A stretch of DNA of 5,669 nucleotides, taken from NCBI GenBank assembly GCA_964414345.1, contig CAYPWF010000124.1, positions 1-5,669 on the forward strand. Direction: 5' to 3'. Position numbers and translations under genes: made by a program. The DNA is from Desulfocorpusculum sp964414345. Lineage in GTDB: Bacteria > Desulfobacterota > Desulfocorpusculales > Desulfocorpusculum. The notes below the pieces were generated by a model. The model was given only the letters and a program-made list of their open reading frames with translations. It was not told the DNA's origin and made no database searches. Below, piece after piece: positions 1 through 5,528 of this stretch. The stretch's first letter is position 1. The number at the start of each line of letters is the position of its first letter.

Positions 1-1437
1 GCCCAGTTGGGGGTCTGGAAGGCAGGGGGGATAGTTGTGCCTCTAAACCCCATGTACAGGGAGCGGGAACTGGAATACTACTTCAGGGACTCAGGGGCCA
101 AGGTTCTCCTCAGCCTGGAGTCCCTTTACAGGGATGTGGCTCGAGATGCGGCCTCAAGATGCGGCCTTGAGAGGATCATAACCACCTCTGAACTGGATTT
201 CCTGGACCCAGCAGCCCCTGTGCCCAGATCGCTGAAAGCAGTGGCGAGAGCCAGAGAGGCCCAGACAGAGGATTTCGTTTCATTGCTTGAATCCTACAGG
301 GGCAAAAAGCCTCAGGATCCGGGCTTGGAACCCCAGGATGTGGCGTACTTAACTTACACCTCAGGAACCACAGGTCCTCCCAAGGGGGCCATGAACACCC
401 ACGGAAACGTGGTTTTCAATTCAGAAGTTTACCGCCACTGCTGGCAGTTGGGGCCGTCGGATGTGCTTTTGGGGGTGGCTCCTTTGTTTCATGTCACGGG
501 CATGGTGGCCCACATAGGGGCGGCTTTGTGCTCGGGAATACCCCTTGTGCTTTTTTACAGGTTCGACACTTCCACTGCCTGGGAGATGGTGGAGAAGTGG
601 AAAGTGAGCCTTATCATGGGTTCTATCACGGTTTTCATAGCCCTCATGAACGACCCGGGCCTGCAAAGCAGGGACATTTCCAGCTTGAAAAAAGCCTTCA
701 GCGGAGGGGCTCCGGTGAGCCCGGCCATAGTGGAGAGGTTCGAGTCCCTTACAGGCTGCTACATCCACAACGTGTACGGTCTTACGGAGAGCACTTCTCC
801 CACGCATCTGGTCCCCTTGGGTCTGAGGGCGCCTGTGGATCCTAGTACAGGAGCCCTCTCCATAGGTCTTCCCATTCCAGGACATGCAGCCAAGATAGTT
901 GATTTGGAGGAGCGCTCCCAAGAGCTTCCCCCAGGGGAAGTAGGGGAGCTGGCTGTGAAGGGCCCGGGCATCGTGGCCGGATACTGGAACAAACCACAGG
1001 AGACGGCTTATGCCATTCGGGACGGTTGGCTTTTTACCGGAGACGTCGGTACAATGGATAAGGAAGGCTGGTTCTATATCCTGGACAGAAAAAAGGACAT
1101 GATCATCGCCTCGGGTTTTAAGGTTTGGCCCAGGGAAGTAGAGGATGTGCTTTACTTGCACCCTGGGGTTAAAGAGGCCGCTGTGGTGGGCGTGCCGGAT
1201 CCCTATCGTGGGGAGACGGTTAAGGCCTTTGTGGCCTTGAGGGAGGAGTTCAAAGGCAGGCTCAGCCCAGAGGAGATAATAGCCTTTTGCAAGGAGCGCA
1301 TGGCGGCGTACAAGTATCCCAGGGCCGTGGAGTTCGTGGAAGAGGTGCCCAAGACCCTGACAGGTAAGTTTTTGAGAAGGGCCCTGAGAGAGAAGCCCAT
1401 GGAGGGGGGGAGGCATGAATCGGATAGTCACCGCTGA
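1..1437 (+). CDS. AMP-dependent acyl-CoA synthetase/ligase, 5' end outside the window
   Basis: This class I adenylate-forming enzyme should activate a carboxylic acid with ATP to an acyl-AMP and transfer it to CoA in the cytoplasm. The reading frame is open from base 1 (Ala-Gln-Leu-Gly...), so the true start lies upstream; by family length (about 500-560 aa) roughly 60-80 N-terminal residues are missing. The TTG at 7 lies inside the conserved LGVWKAGGIVVPLNPMY block and is not a start. Visible motifs are the P-loop YTSGTTGPPKG (355-387), YGLTE (775-789), GWLFTGD with the ribose-binding Asp (codon 1042), the hinge region DRKKDMIIASG (1084-1116), and the C-terminal catalytic Lys in LTGK (codon 1366). 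The large AMP-binding domain and the small C-terminal domain are both intact. The 3' end overlaps the next gene by 23 nt. The acyl substrate cannot be read from sequence; the neighbour suggests a short hydroxy- or unsaturated acid, which is inference. Confidence 0.93.
   Translation, partial: AQLGVWKAGGIVVPLNPMYRERELEYYFRDSGAKVLLSLESLYRDVARDAASRCGLERIITTSELDFLDPAAPVPRSLKAVARAREAQTEDFVSLLESYRGKKPQDPGLEPQDVAYLTYTSGTTGPPKGAMNTHGNVVFNSEVYRHCWQLGPSDVLLGVAPLFHVTGMVAHIGAALCSGIPLVLFYRFDTSTAWEMVEKWKVSLIMGSITVFIALMNDPGLQSRDISSLKKAFSGGAPVSPAIVERFESLTGCYIHNVYGLTESTSPTHLVPLGLRAPVDPSTGALSIGLPIPGHAAKIVDLEERSQELPPGEVGELAVKGPGIVAGYWNKPQETAYAIRDGWLFTGDVGTMDKEGWFYILDRKKDMIIASGFKVWPREVEDVLYLHPGVKEAAVVGVPDPYRGETVKAFVALREEFKGRLSPEEIIAFCKERMAAYKYPRAVEFVEEVPKTLTGKFLRRALREKPMEGGRHESDSHR
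1401..1413 (+). promoter_or_regulatory. Ribosome binding site of the dehydratase inside the ligase 3' end
   Basis: A purine block beginning GGAGG (1401-1405) and ending AGG (1411-1413) precedes the ATG at 1415; the GGAGG core is 9 nt from the start codon. It lies wholly within the last codons of the ligase gene, consistent with translational coupling of the two proteins. It supports ATG 1415 as the start. Confidence 0.7.
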
Positions 1438-2857
1438 GGACTACATCCAGAGTCTAAGGGAACAACATCACATAGTCTATTACAACGGCCGCAGGGTGGA
1501 CGACGTGACCGAGCACCCTGCCCTTAGGCCCCACGTGAATGCTGCGGCCATGACCTATGAGTTGGCCCAAAGGCCGGAGCACGAGGATCTGATGACCGCG
1601 GTCTCCCACCTGACAGGAAAAAGAATCAACCGCTTCACCCACATTCACCAAAGCGTGGAGGACCTCATAAAAAAGGTCCAAATGTTGAGGCTTATAGCCC
1701 ACGAGACAGGAACCTGTTTCCAAAGATGTGTTGGCTTTGACGGGCTAAATGCCGTGTACATGACCTCTTACGACACTGACCACAAGCACAAGACAGAGTA
1801 TTTTAGGCGGTTCTGCGACTACCTGAGGTACGTGCAGGAGACCAATATCATGCTGGTGGGGGGCATGACAGATCCTAAAGGTGACCGCTCTTTGCCCCCG
1901 GGGCGCCAGCCTGACCCGGATCTTTTCACCCACGTGGTGGAGACCCGTTCTGACGGGATAGTCATCAGGGGCGCCAAAGCCCATCAAACAGGAGCCGTTA
2001 ATTCCCACGAGATACTCATCATGCCCACCCAGGCCTTAAGGCCGGAGGAGAAGGATTACGCCCTCTCCTGCGCAGTGCCGCTCAACGCTCCGGGGGTGGT
2101 CCTGATTTTCGGCCGCCAGACCAATGAAGAGCGCAAGTTTGAAGGCGGAATTGATGCCGGCAACCCCCGTTACGGACTGGTGGGCGGAGAGGCTTTGGTC
2201 ATATTCCAGGATGTGTTCGTGCCCTGGGAGAGGGTCTTCATGTGCGGGGAGACGGACATGGCCTCCATCTTGGTGGAACGATTCGCCACCCTTCACAGGC
2301 AGAACTACGGGGGATGCAAGGGGGGGGTGTCGGACGTACTGGTGGGAGCCACAGCCCTTGCCGCAGAGTTCCAGGGCACGGCCGGAGCCTCACACATAAA
2401 AGAGAAGCTGGCCGAAATGATGCACCTGGCCGAGACCATCTGGTCAGGCTCTGTGGCGTGTTCCGCCATGGGATCCAGGACCCCTTCAGGGGCTTACTAC
2501 CCGGATCCGCTTCTTGCCAACACCACCAAGCACAATGTTACCCGCCACATTTACGAGATCGCCAGGCTGGCCCACGACGTGGCCGGAGGAATCCTGGCCA
2601 CCATGCCTTTTGAGGGGGATCTCAGAAGCAGCGAAGTAGGCCATCTGGTGCGCAAGTACCTGGCAGGGGCCGAAGGTGTTCCCGTGGAGGCCAGGATCAA
2701 GATCTTGAGGCTGATAGAGAACATGAGCGGGGGCACGGCTCTGGTGGAGTCAATGCACGGGGCAGGCTCCCCTCAAACACAAAAGGTCATGTACGCCCGC
2801 TTGGGAAACCTGGAGCAGAAAAAGCATTGGGCAAGGAAGATAGTGGAGATCGAGTGA
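1415..2857 (+). CDS. 4-hydroxybutyryl-CoA dehydratase (AbfD)-like flavin/[4Fe-4S] enzyme
   Basis: The 480-aa protein has the HpaB fold: an N-terminal domain (about 5-275) and a C-terminal four-helix domain (about 280-475). It differs from true 4-hydroxyphenylacetate monooxygenases in carrying the full [4Fe-4S] ligand set of 4-hydroxybutyryl-CoA dehydratase: Cys101-X3-Cys105 in TCFQRCVGFD and His294-X6-Cys301 in HRQNYGGCKGG. These sit at a constant +2 offset from AbfD of Clostridium aminobutyricum (C99, C103, H292, C299). Tyr298, Lys302, Glu259 and Thr192 match AbfD Y296, K300, E257 and T190. Glu445 in ESMHGAGSPQ matches E455, each 35 residues from the C-terminus (AbfD numbering from memory). 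The family reaction is ketyl-radical dehydration of 4-hydroxybutyryl-CoA to crotonyl-CoA, with vinylacetyl-CoA isomerase activity. The enzyme is cytoplasmic and oxygen-sensitive, normally a homotetramer. The N-terminus (TAEDYIQSLR) matches the family. Compared with AbfD, about 12 residues are missing in two places (near 405 and 442), so a different substrate is possible. Confidence 0.9.
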   Translation: MNRIVTAEDYIQSLREQHHIVYYNGRRVDDVTEHPALRPHVNAAAMTYELAQRPEHEDLMTAVSHLTGKRINRFTHIHQSVEDLIKKVQMLRLIAHETGTCFQRCVGFDGLNAVYMTSYDTDHKHKTEYFRRFCDYLRYVQETNIMLVGGMTDPKGDRSLPPGRQPDPDLFTHVVETRSDGIVIRGAKAHQTGAVNSHEILIMPTQALRPEEKDYALSCAVPLNAPGVVLIFGRQTNEERKFEGGIDAGNPRYGLVGGEALVIFQDVFVPWERVFMCGETDMASILVERFATLHRQNYGGCKGGVSDVLVGATALAAEFQGTAGASHIKEKLAEMMHLAETIWSGSVACSAMGSRTPSGAYYPDPLLANTTKHNVTRHIYEIARLAHDVAGGILATMPFEGDLRSSEVGHLVRKYLAGAEGVPVEARIKILRLIENMSGGTALVESMHGAGSPQTQKVMYARLGNLEQKKHWARKIVEIE

Positions 2858-2876
2858 TGGGAAAAAGCTTGAGCTG

Positions 2877-2910
2877 CCCCCAAGCAGGCCAGGGGGATCG
2901 GGCTTGGGGG
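2877..2910 (+). repeat. Inverted repeat/hairpin between the dehydratase and tatD-family genes
   Basis: CCCCCAAGC (2877-2885) and GCTTGGGGG (2902-2910) are perfect 9-nt complements separated by 16 nt, in the 87-nt gap upstream of the TatD-family start. No T-tract follows, so it is not a standard intrinsic terminator. It could be an mRNA processing or stability element or an attenuator of read-through into the next gene (inference). The arm sequence recurs further downstream in the window. Confidence 0.5.
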
Positions 2911-2944
2911 GAATCATCCGGCAAGTGCGGGGGTTCTTGAGCCC

Positions 2945-3724
2945 ATGTTTGTGGACTCCCACGCTCACCTGGAGATGCCCCAGTTCGAAGAGGATCTGCC
3001 TGAGGTCTTGGAAAGGGCCAGGGAAGCAGGTGTGGAAGCTGTGTTGAGCTGTGGAACCAACCTGAGATCCTCCAAGAGGGCTTTGGAGATTGCCGAGCAG
3101 TTCCAGGGGGTGTTCGCGGCGGCCGGAATTCATCCCCACGAGGCCGGAGAGTGTACCCAGGAGGGACTGGCTGTTTTGAGATCCTTGGGCTCCCACCCCA
3201 AGGTGGTGGCAATAGGTGAGATGGGATTGGATTTTTACCGCAACCTCTGCCCTCGCGAGGTTCAAATCCAGGCCTTTCGAAGCCAGATTCGAGTTGCCAG
3301 GGATCTGGGAAAGCCCATAGTGGTGCACGACAGGGACGCCCACGGCTTGGTGCTCAGGATCCTGCAAGAGGAAAAAGCGCAAGAAGTTGGAGGGGTCTTG
3401 CACTGCTTCAGTGGGGATGTTTCCATGGCCAAGAGATGTCTGGATATGGGAATGTACATCTCGATCCCAGGCTCAGTCACCTTTCGTAATGCCACTTTGC
3501 TCAGAAACGTTCTCCCGCATGTTCCCATGGATAGAATACTCTTGGAGACCGACAGCCCCTTTTTGGCACCTGTGCCTTTCAGGGGGCGGCGAAACGAGCC
3601 CTCCTATCTTAGGTACACTGCAGAAAGGGTGGCAAAGACCCTCAAGAGCCCCTTGGAGGAAGTGGCCCGCTGTACTCGTAATAACGCAATGGAGCTTTTT
3701 GGTATTAGGTTACCAAATGATTGA
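2945..3724 (+). CDS. TatD-family metal-dependent hydrolase (putative 3'-5' DNase)
   Basis: The 259-aa protein is full length for the TatD/YcfH/YabD family (about 255-265 aa), amidohydrolase-like TIM barrels with two divalent metals, several of which are 3'-5' DNases used in DNA repair and turnover. The expected metal and active-site residues are visible: His6 and His8 in VDSHAHL, His63 and His65 in GIHPHEA, Glu92 in IGEMGLDFY, His128 in VVHDRDA, His153 in LHCFSG, and Asp203 in LLETDSPFLAP. The family signature RNEPSYL lies at 216-222. ATG 2945 is the only plausible start: the frame closes at the TGA at 2870-2872 with no ATG, GTG or TTG between, and the N-terminus is the usual MFVDSHAHL. The ribosome binding site is weak (GGGGG at 2929-2933, 11 nt away), so expression may rely on read-through from the upstream gene. 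Which paralogue this is (TatD, YcfH or YjjV type) cannot be settled here, and no link to the CoA-thioester genes is evident beyond co-direction. Confidence 0.93.
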   Translation: MFVDSHAHLEMPQFEEDLPEVLERAREAGVEAVLSCGTNLRSSKRALEIAEQFQGVFAAAGIHPHEAGECTQEGLAVLRSLGSHPKVVAIGEMGLDFYRNLCPREVQIQAFRSQIRVARDLGKPIVVHDRDAHGLVLRILQEEKAQEVGGVLHCFSGDVSMAKRCLDMGMYISIPGSVTFRNATLLRNVLPHVPMDRILLETDSPFLAPVPFRGRRNEPSYLRYTAERVAKTLKSPLEEVARCTRNNAMELFGIRLPND

Positions 3725-3763
3725 TGGAGCGATGTACCCCAAGTTTGGAGTAAACTACTACCG

Positions 3764-3778
3764 CCTAAAGGGGTTAGG
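3764..3778 (+). repeat. Small hairpin CCTAA-AGGGG-TTAGG after the TatD-family gene
   Basis: CCTAA (3764-3768) and TTAGG (3774-3778) form a 5-bp stem with a 5-nt loop about 40 nt beyond the TatD stop; an alternative outer pairing is CCGCC (3761-3765) with GGCGG (3782-3786). The decamer CGCCTAAAGG in it (3762-3771) recurs exactly at 3845-3854 within the terminator arm. No role can be assigned. Confidence 0.3.
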
Positions 3779-3814
3779 TTTGGCGGGCTAAACATGCCCC
3801 GTCGAATGTCCGCA

Positions 3815-3867
3815 CCCTGCGCCTTCGGCTCACACTAAAGTCTTCGCCTAAAGGCCAGGGTTTTTCT
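3815..3867 (+). terminator. Probable rho-independent terminator after the TatD-family gene
   Basis: Arms CCCTG-C-GCCTT (3815-3825) and AAGGC-CAGGG (3851-3860) pair over 10 bp with one bulged C at 3820. An inner GGC/GCC pairing (3827-3829 with 3846-3848) extends the stem. TTTTTCT (3861-3867) follows immediately, as expected for an intrinsic terminator on the plus strand. It lies about 90 nt past the TatD stop codon and before the CMD gene, separating the two transcription units. The long loop makes it imperfect, hence moderate confidence. Confidence 0.55.
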
Positions 3868-3940
3868 CCCATTCCCCGAGTGGGACAATCATTTATTGCT
3901 CGTGAAGGAAGGGGGCAGGGGGAAATTCTCTTACATGTGA

Positions 3941-3945
3941 AGGAG
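3941..3945 (+). promoter_or_regulatory. Strong Shine-Dalgarno site deciding the CMD-family start
   Basis: AGGAG (3941-3945), within GAAGGAGA, lies 6 nt upstream of ATG 3952. It selects this start over the in-frame ATG at 3880, which would add 24 residues of low-complexity sequence with no family similarity. Confidence 0.75.
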
Positions 3946-3951
3946 ACAGCC

Positions 3952-4368
3952 ATGTCCAAGGATCTGAAGGAAAGAACAAAACGGGTAGCCTCCCTGTACT
4001 TCGAGGGTTGGAAGGGGGAGAGGCCCTTTGAGCTTTGGAATTCCTTTGACCAGGAGTTGGCCAGGGAATTTTCCCTTTTCATTACAGGCCAGCTCTACGC
4101 AAGAGAGCGGATTCCCCATAAGCTTCGCCAATTGGTTACAGTGGCAGCATTGACCGTGCTTGAAAGGCAGGAGGAACTTAGGTTGCACATACATGCGGCT
4201 CTCAATGTGGGGTGCACTGCGCAGGAGGTGGCCGAGGTCATCTTCCAGATGGCTGTGTACGGGGGGGTGCCTGCTATGAACTCGGCCTTGAAGGCTTTGA
4301 GGGAAGTTCTGCAGGAAAGGGGGGAGTGGCCGCCCCCCAAGGCTTCCAATGAGGCCCCCAAGCTTTAA
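3952..4368 (+). CDS. Carboxymuconolactone decarboxylase (CMD/AhpD-like) family protein
   Basis: With the start at 3952 the protein is 138 aa, close to the usual length of single-domain CMD-family proteins (about 120-140 aa). The all-helical core is recognisable from about residue 35 to 120. It contains the segment PHKLRQLVTVAALTVL (55-70), then EELRLHIHAALNVG (74-87), and then AEVIFQMAVYGGVPAMNSAL (94-113), which resembles the PcaC-type sequence with ELRLH, an E(V/I) helix and AVYxGVPAxN. There is only one Cys (Cys88), so the redox CXXC of AhpD peroxidase partners is absent and thiol-peroxidase activity is unlikely. The family includes gamma-carboxymuconolactone decarboxylase of aromatic degradation, but many members are uncharacterised, and no other beta-ketoadipate-pathway gene is here, so the reaction is open. 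The gene appears monocistronic, with an upstream terminator and a convergent gene downstream. The tail (about 122-138) is Pro/Lys rich and probably disordered. Confidence 0.87.
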   Translation: MSKDLKERTKRVASLYFEGWKGERPFELWNSFDQELAREFSLFITGQLYARERIPHKLRQLVTVAALTVLERQEELRLHIHAALNVGCTAQEVAEVIFQMAVYGGVPAMNSALKALREVLQERGEWPPPKASNEAPKL

Positions 4369-4400
4369 GGCCTGGCTGGCGTTTTTCTTGCAAAACATAA

Positions 4401-4417
4401 ATTCACAATGAGTGGAT
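4401..4417. repeat. Degenerate copy of the ATTCAC-NATGA-GTGRAT palindrome core
   Basis: ATTCAC-AATGA-GTGGAT at 4401-4417 matches 15 of 17 bases of the core of the 39-nt palindrome downstream (4518-4534), in the same orientation and 117 bp away. It folds as a 6-bp stem (one G-U pair) with the same 5-nt loop pattern. The outer GC-rich arms of the full copy are missing. Confidence 0.5.
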
Positions 4418-4422
4418 AAAAG

Positions 4423-4499
4423 GGGCTGTCTTTAGGGCATGTTAGGACAAAGAGCTCCATGCCCCCAAACACCTTGATTCCAGGTTTCAGACAGGGCCC
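4423..4499. repeat. Nested inverted repeat in the intergenic region
   Basis: GGGCATG (4435-4441) and CATGCCC (4458-4464) are perfect 7-nt complements around a 16-nt loop. Outside them CTGTCT (4426-4431) pairs with AGACAG (4489-4494), and after a two-base bulge GGG (4423-4425) can pair with CCC (4497-4499). The nesting suggests a folded RNA or a decayed extragenic repeat. Confidence 0.4.
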
Positions 4500-4506
4500 T
4501 CTGGTT

Positions 4507-4545
4507 TAGCCCGCATTATTCACGATGAGTGAATTATGCGGGCTA
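4507..4545. repeat. 39-nt near-perfect extragenic palindrome
   Basis: The 17-nt arms TAGCCCGCATTATTCAC (4507-4523) and GTGAATTATGCGGGCTA (4529-4545) are complementary except at one position and enclose the 5-nt loop GATGA. As RNA this gives a long stable hairpin on either strand. It has no T-tract on either side. A partial copy at 4401-4417 and the form (GC-rich outer arms, AT-rich inner arms) point to a REP/PIE-type repeated element. A role as a bidirectional transcript end between convergent genes is possible. Confidence 0.75.
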
Positions 4546-4653
4546 TCTGAATGACATCCTTTGAGAAACCGGTCTATGCTCAAAAGCACCCTGATTTTCG
4601 TCTCCAGATTTGATCCAGCTTTGAGTCGGAATATGTCGAAGTGTACCGGTGGC

Positions 4654-4672
4654 TTGGGGGCTTAGCCCCCAA
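4654..4672. repeat. TTGGGGGC-TTA-GCCCCCAA hairpin
   Basis: TTGGGGGC (4654-4661) and GCCCCCAA (4665-4672) are perfect 8-nt complements with a 3-nt loop. Neither strand has a following T-tract. The arm belongs to a decamer motif (GCCCCCAARC) found repeatedly in and next to this intergenic region. Confidence 0.55.
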
Positions 4673-4725
4673 ACTCACAGGCTTTGGAGAATAATCCGGG
4701 CTGAGCCCTGGCCTGAAGTGTGAGT
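4673..4725. repeat. ACTCACA/TGTGAGT inverted repeat enclosing a small hairpin
   Basis: ACTCACA (4673-4679) and TGTGAGT (4719-4725) are perfect 7-nt complements. GGC (4680-4682) can extend the stem with GCC (4711-4713) across a bulge. Inside lies GGGC-TGA-GCCC (4698-4708). It directly abuts the preceding hairpin and lies 36-88 nt past the stop codon of the HAD gene on the minus strand. Confidence 0.4.
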
Positions 4726-4760
4726 CTTACCAGGAACCCCAAGACCCGGAAAGGGCTTGA

Positions 4761-5525
4761 TCAAAGCACGGCTTCCCAGGCCTGGTCAATGGCGGCTTGA
4801 AGCTCCCCCCAGCCGCGGGACATGGCCAGGGGCCTTTCTTGGGGAGGTATATTGTCCCAGCGGGGAGCCGGGAGTCTCTCCAATATGGGGTGCATGATCT
4901 CACCCCAGTGATCTTTGGGCCTCCACGCCTTTTGCTTGGCGTTTAACCAAAGCAGCACTGCCCTCATACCTGTTCGCCTTGCCGGAATGATGTCGTTGTC
5001 CAGCCGGTCTCCCACCATGAGGCTCTCATGGGGATCCACCCTGGCCTCTTCCAAGGCTATGCGATATATGGCTGTGCTGGGTTTGCTCACAGGATGCTGC
5101 GAGTCCAGGATAACCACTTCGAAAAGACTCAGGAGGCCCTGTTGCTCCAGGAAATCAAGGGCTTGAGGGGGTTGATTGGCTATTATGCCCAGCCTGAAAC
5201 GCTCGTGAAGCCCTTTTACAGCCTCCAAAGCCCCAGGCACCCTTCGGGCAAGCTGCCACCAGCGTCTCTCCAGCTCCAGCTGAACATCCCTTCGCACCTT
5301 GGGCCACTGCCTTCTCAAACAACGAATTCCCATGCGCTCCACCGCCATGTGCCCATGGGAGCGCAAGGCCCTGTCCACATCTCCCAGGAAGCGATCCATC
5401 CTGGATCTAGGGCTTTCTGCGGGCATGGCCCTGTGGATCAAACGGAAGGCCTCGCACAGAAAGGGATCGTCGTCGATGAGGACATTGCCCACGTCGAAGA
5501 ATATGATCCGACCGCCACGGGGCAT
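4761..5525 (-). CDS. HAD-superfamily hydrolase with atypical motifs I and II
   Basis: The complete 254-aa cytoplasmic protein has a Rossmann-type HAD core. Motif I is FFDVGNVLIDDD with nucleophile Asp11; the usual second Asp (general acid, +2) is Gly13, as in the DLGNV motif of E. coli YihX-type phosphatases. A helical C1 cap follows (about 20-95), rich in Arg. Motif II is LGIIANQPP (112-120), with Ala116 where Ser/Thr is usual. Motif III is Lys148 in PVSKPS. Motif IV is GDRLDND (172-178), with Asp173 and Asp178 for Mg2+. After residue 195 there is a roughly 55-residue tail ending in a helix. The likely reaction is phosphate-ester hydrolysis on an unknown small substrate; the missing acid and Ser/Thr could mean altered activity. 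The start is supported by a GAGGGG ribosome binding site (minus strand, 5529-5537) and by motif I sitting right after it. The gene converges on the CMD gene; nothing nearby indicates its pathway. Confidence 0.88.
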   Translation of the reverse strand: MPRGGRIIFFDVGNVLIDDDPFLCEAFRLIHRAMPAESPRSRMDRFLGDVDRALRSHGHMAVERMGIRCLRRQWPKVRRDVQLELERRWWQLARRVPGALEAVKGLHERFRLGIIANQPPQALDFLEQQGLLSLFEVVILDSQHPVSKPSTAIYRIALEEARVDPHESLMVGDRLDNDIIPARRTGMRAVLLWLNAKQKAWRPKDHWGEIMHPILERLPAPRWDNIPPQERPLAMSRGWGELQAAIDQAWEAVL

Positions 5526-5528
5526 TTG

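Larger units (their letters stand above)
4369..4760. other. 392-nt convergent intergenic region rich in inverted repeats
   Basis: No coding frame with a convincing start or family resemblance is seen on either strand. The stretch instead holds, in order: a degenerate short palindrome (4401-4417), a nested inverted repeat (4423-4499), a 39-nt palindrome (4507-4545), a TTTGAG/CTCAAA hairpin (4560-4584), two ACCGGT palindromes (4568-4573 and 4645-4650), a TTGGGGGC/GCCCCCAA hairpin (4654-4672), and an ACTCACA/TGTGAGT inverted repeat enclosing a GGGC-TGA-GCCC hairpin (4673-4725). It separates convergent genes, so transcripts from both sides run into it, but no stem followed by a T-tract convincing enough to call a terminator was found. 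Confidence 0.7.

Noticed and set aside
421..1431. Long minus-strand open frame of 336 codons opposite the ligase.
   Set aside because: It lies antisense to a gene with unmistakable adenylate-forming motifs; its own translation has no recognisable motif and is rich in His, Pro and Gly, as expected for a shadow in GC-rich DNA.
1415..2857. Annotation of the 480-aa protein as 4-hydroxyphenylacetate 3-monooxygenase (HpaB).
   Set aside because: HpaB oxygenases lack the Cys-X3-Cys and His-X6-Cys iron-sulfur ligands, which are all present here with the spacing of 4-hydroxybutyryl-CoA dehydratase.
2750..3403. Minus-strand open frame of 217 codons across the dehydratase end and the TatD-family gene.
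   Set aside because: It spans two genes with clear families on the other strand and shows no domain, ribosome binding site or plausible start context.
3880..3951. N-terminal extension of the CMD-family protein from ATG 3880.
   Set aside because: The 24 added residues do not resemble the family, there is no Shine-Dalgarno before 3880, and a strong AGGAG sits 6 nt before ATG 3952.
3725..3951. tRNA or small RNA gene in the gap between the TatD-family and CMD genes.
   Set aside because: No cloverleaf, T-loop GTTCGA-type box or CCA end could be found; the pairings present are explained by a terminator.
4366..4388. Possible intrinsic terminator right after the CMD stop codon (GCC-TGGCT-GGC then GTTTTTCTT).
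   Set aside because: Although a T5 run is present at 4382-4386, the stem is only 3 bp with no good extension, so it is too weak to annotate.
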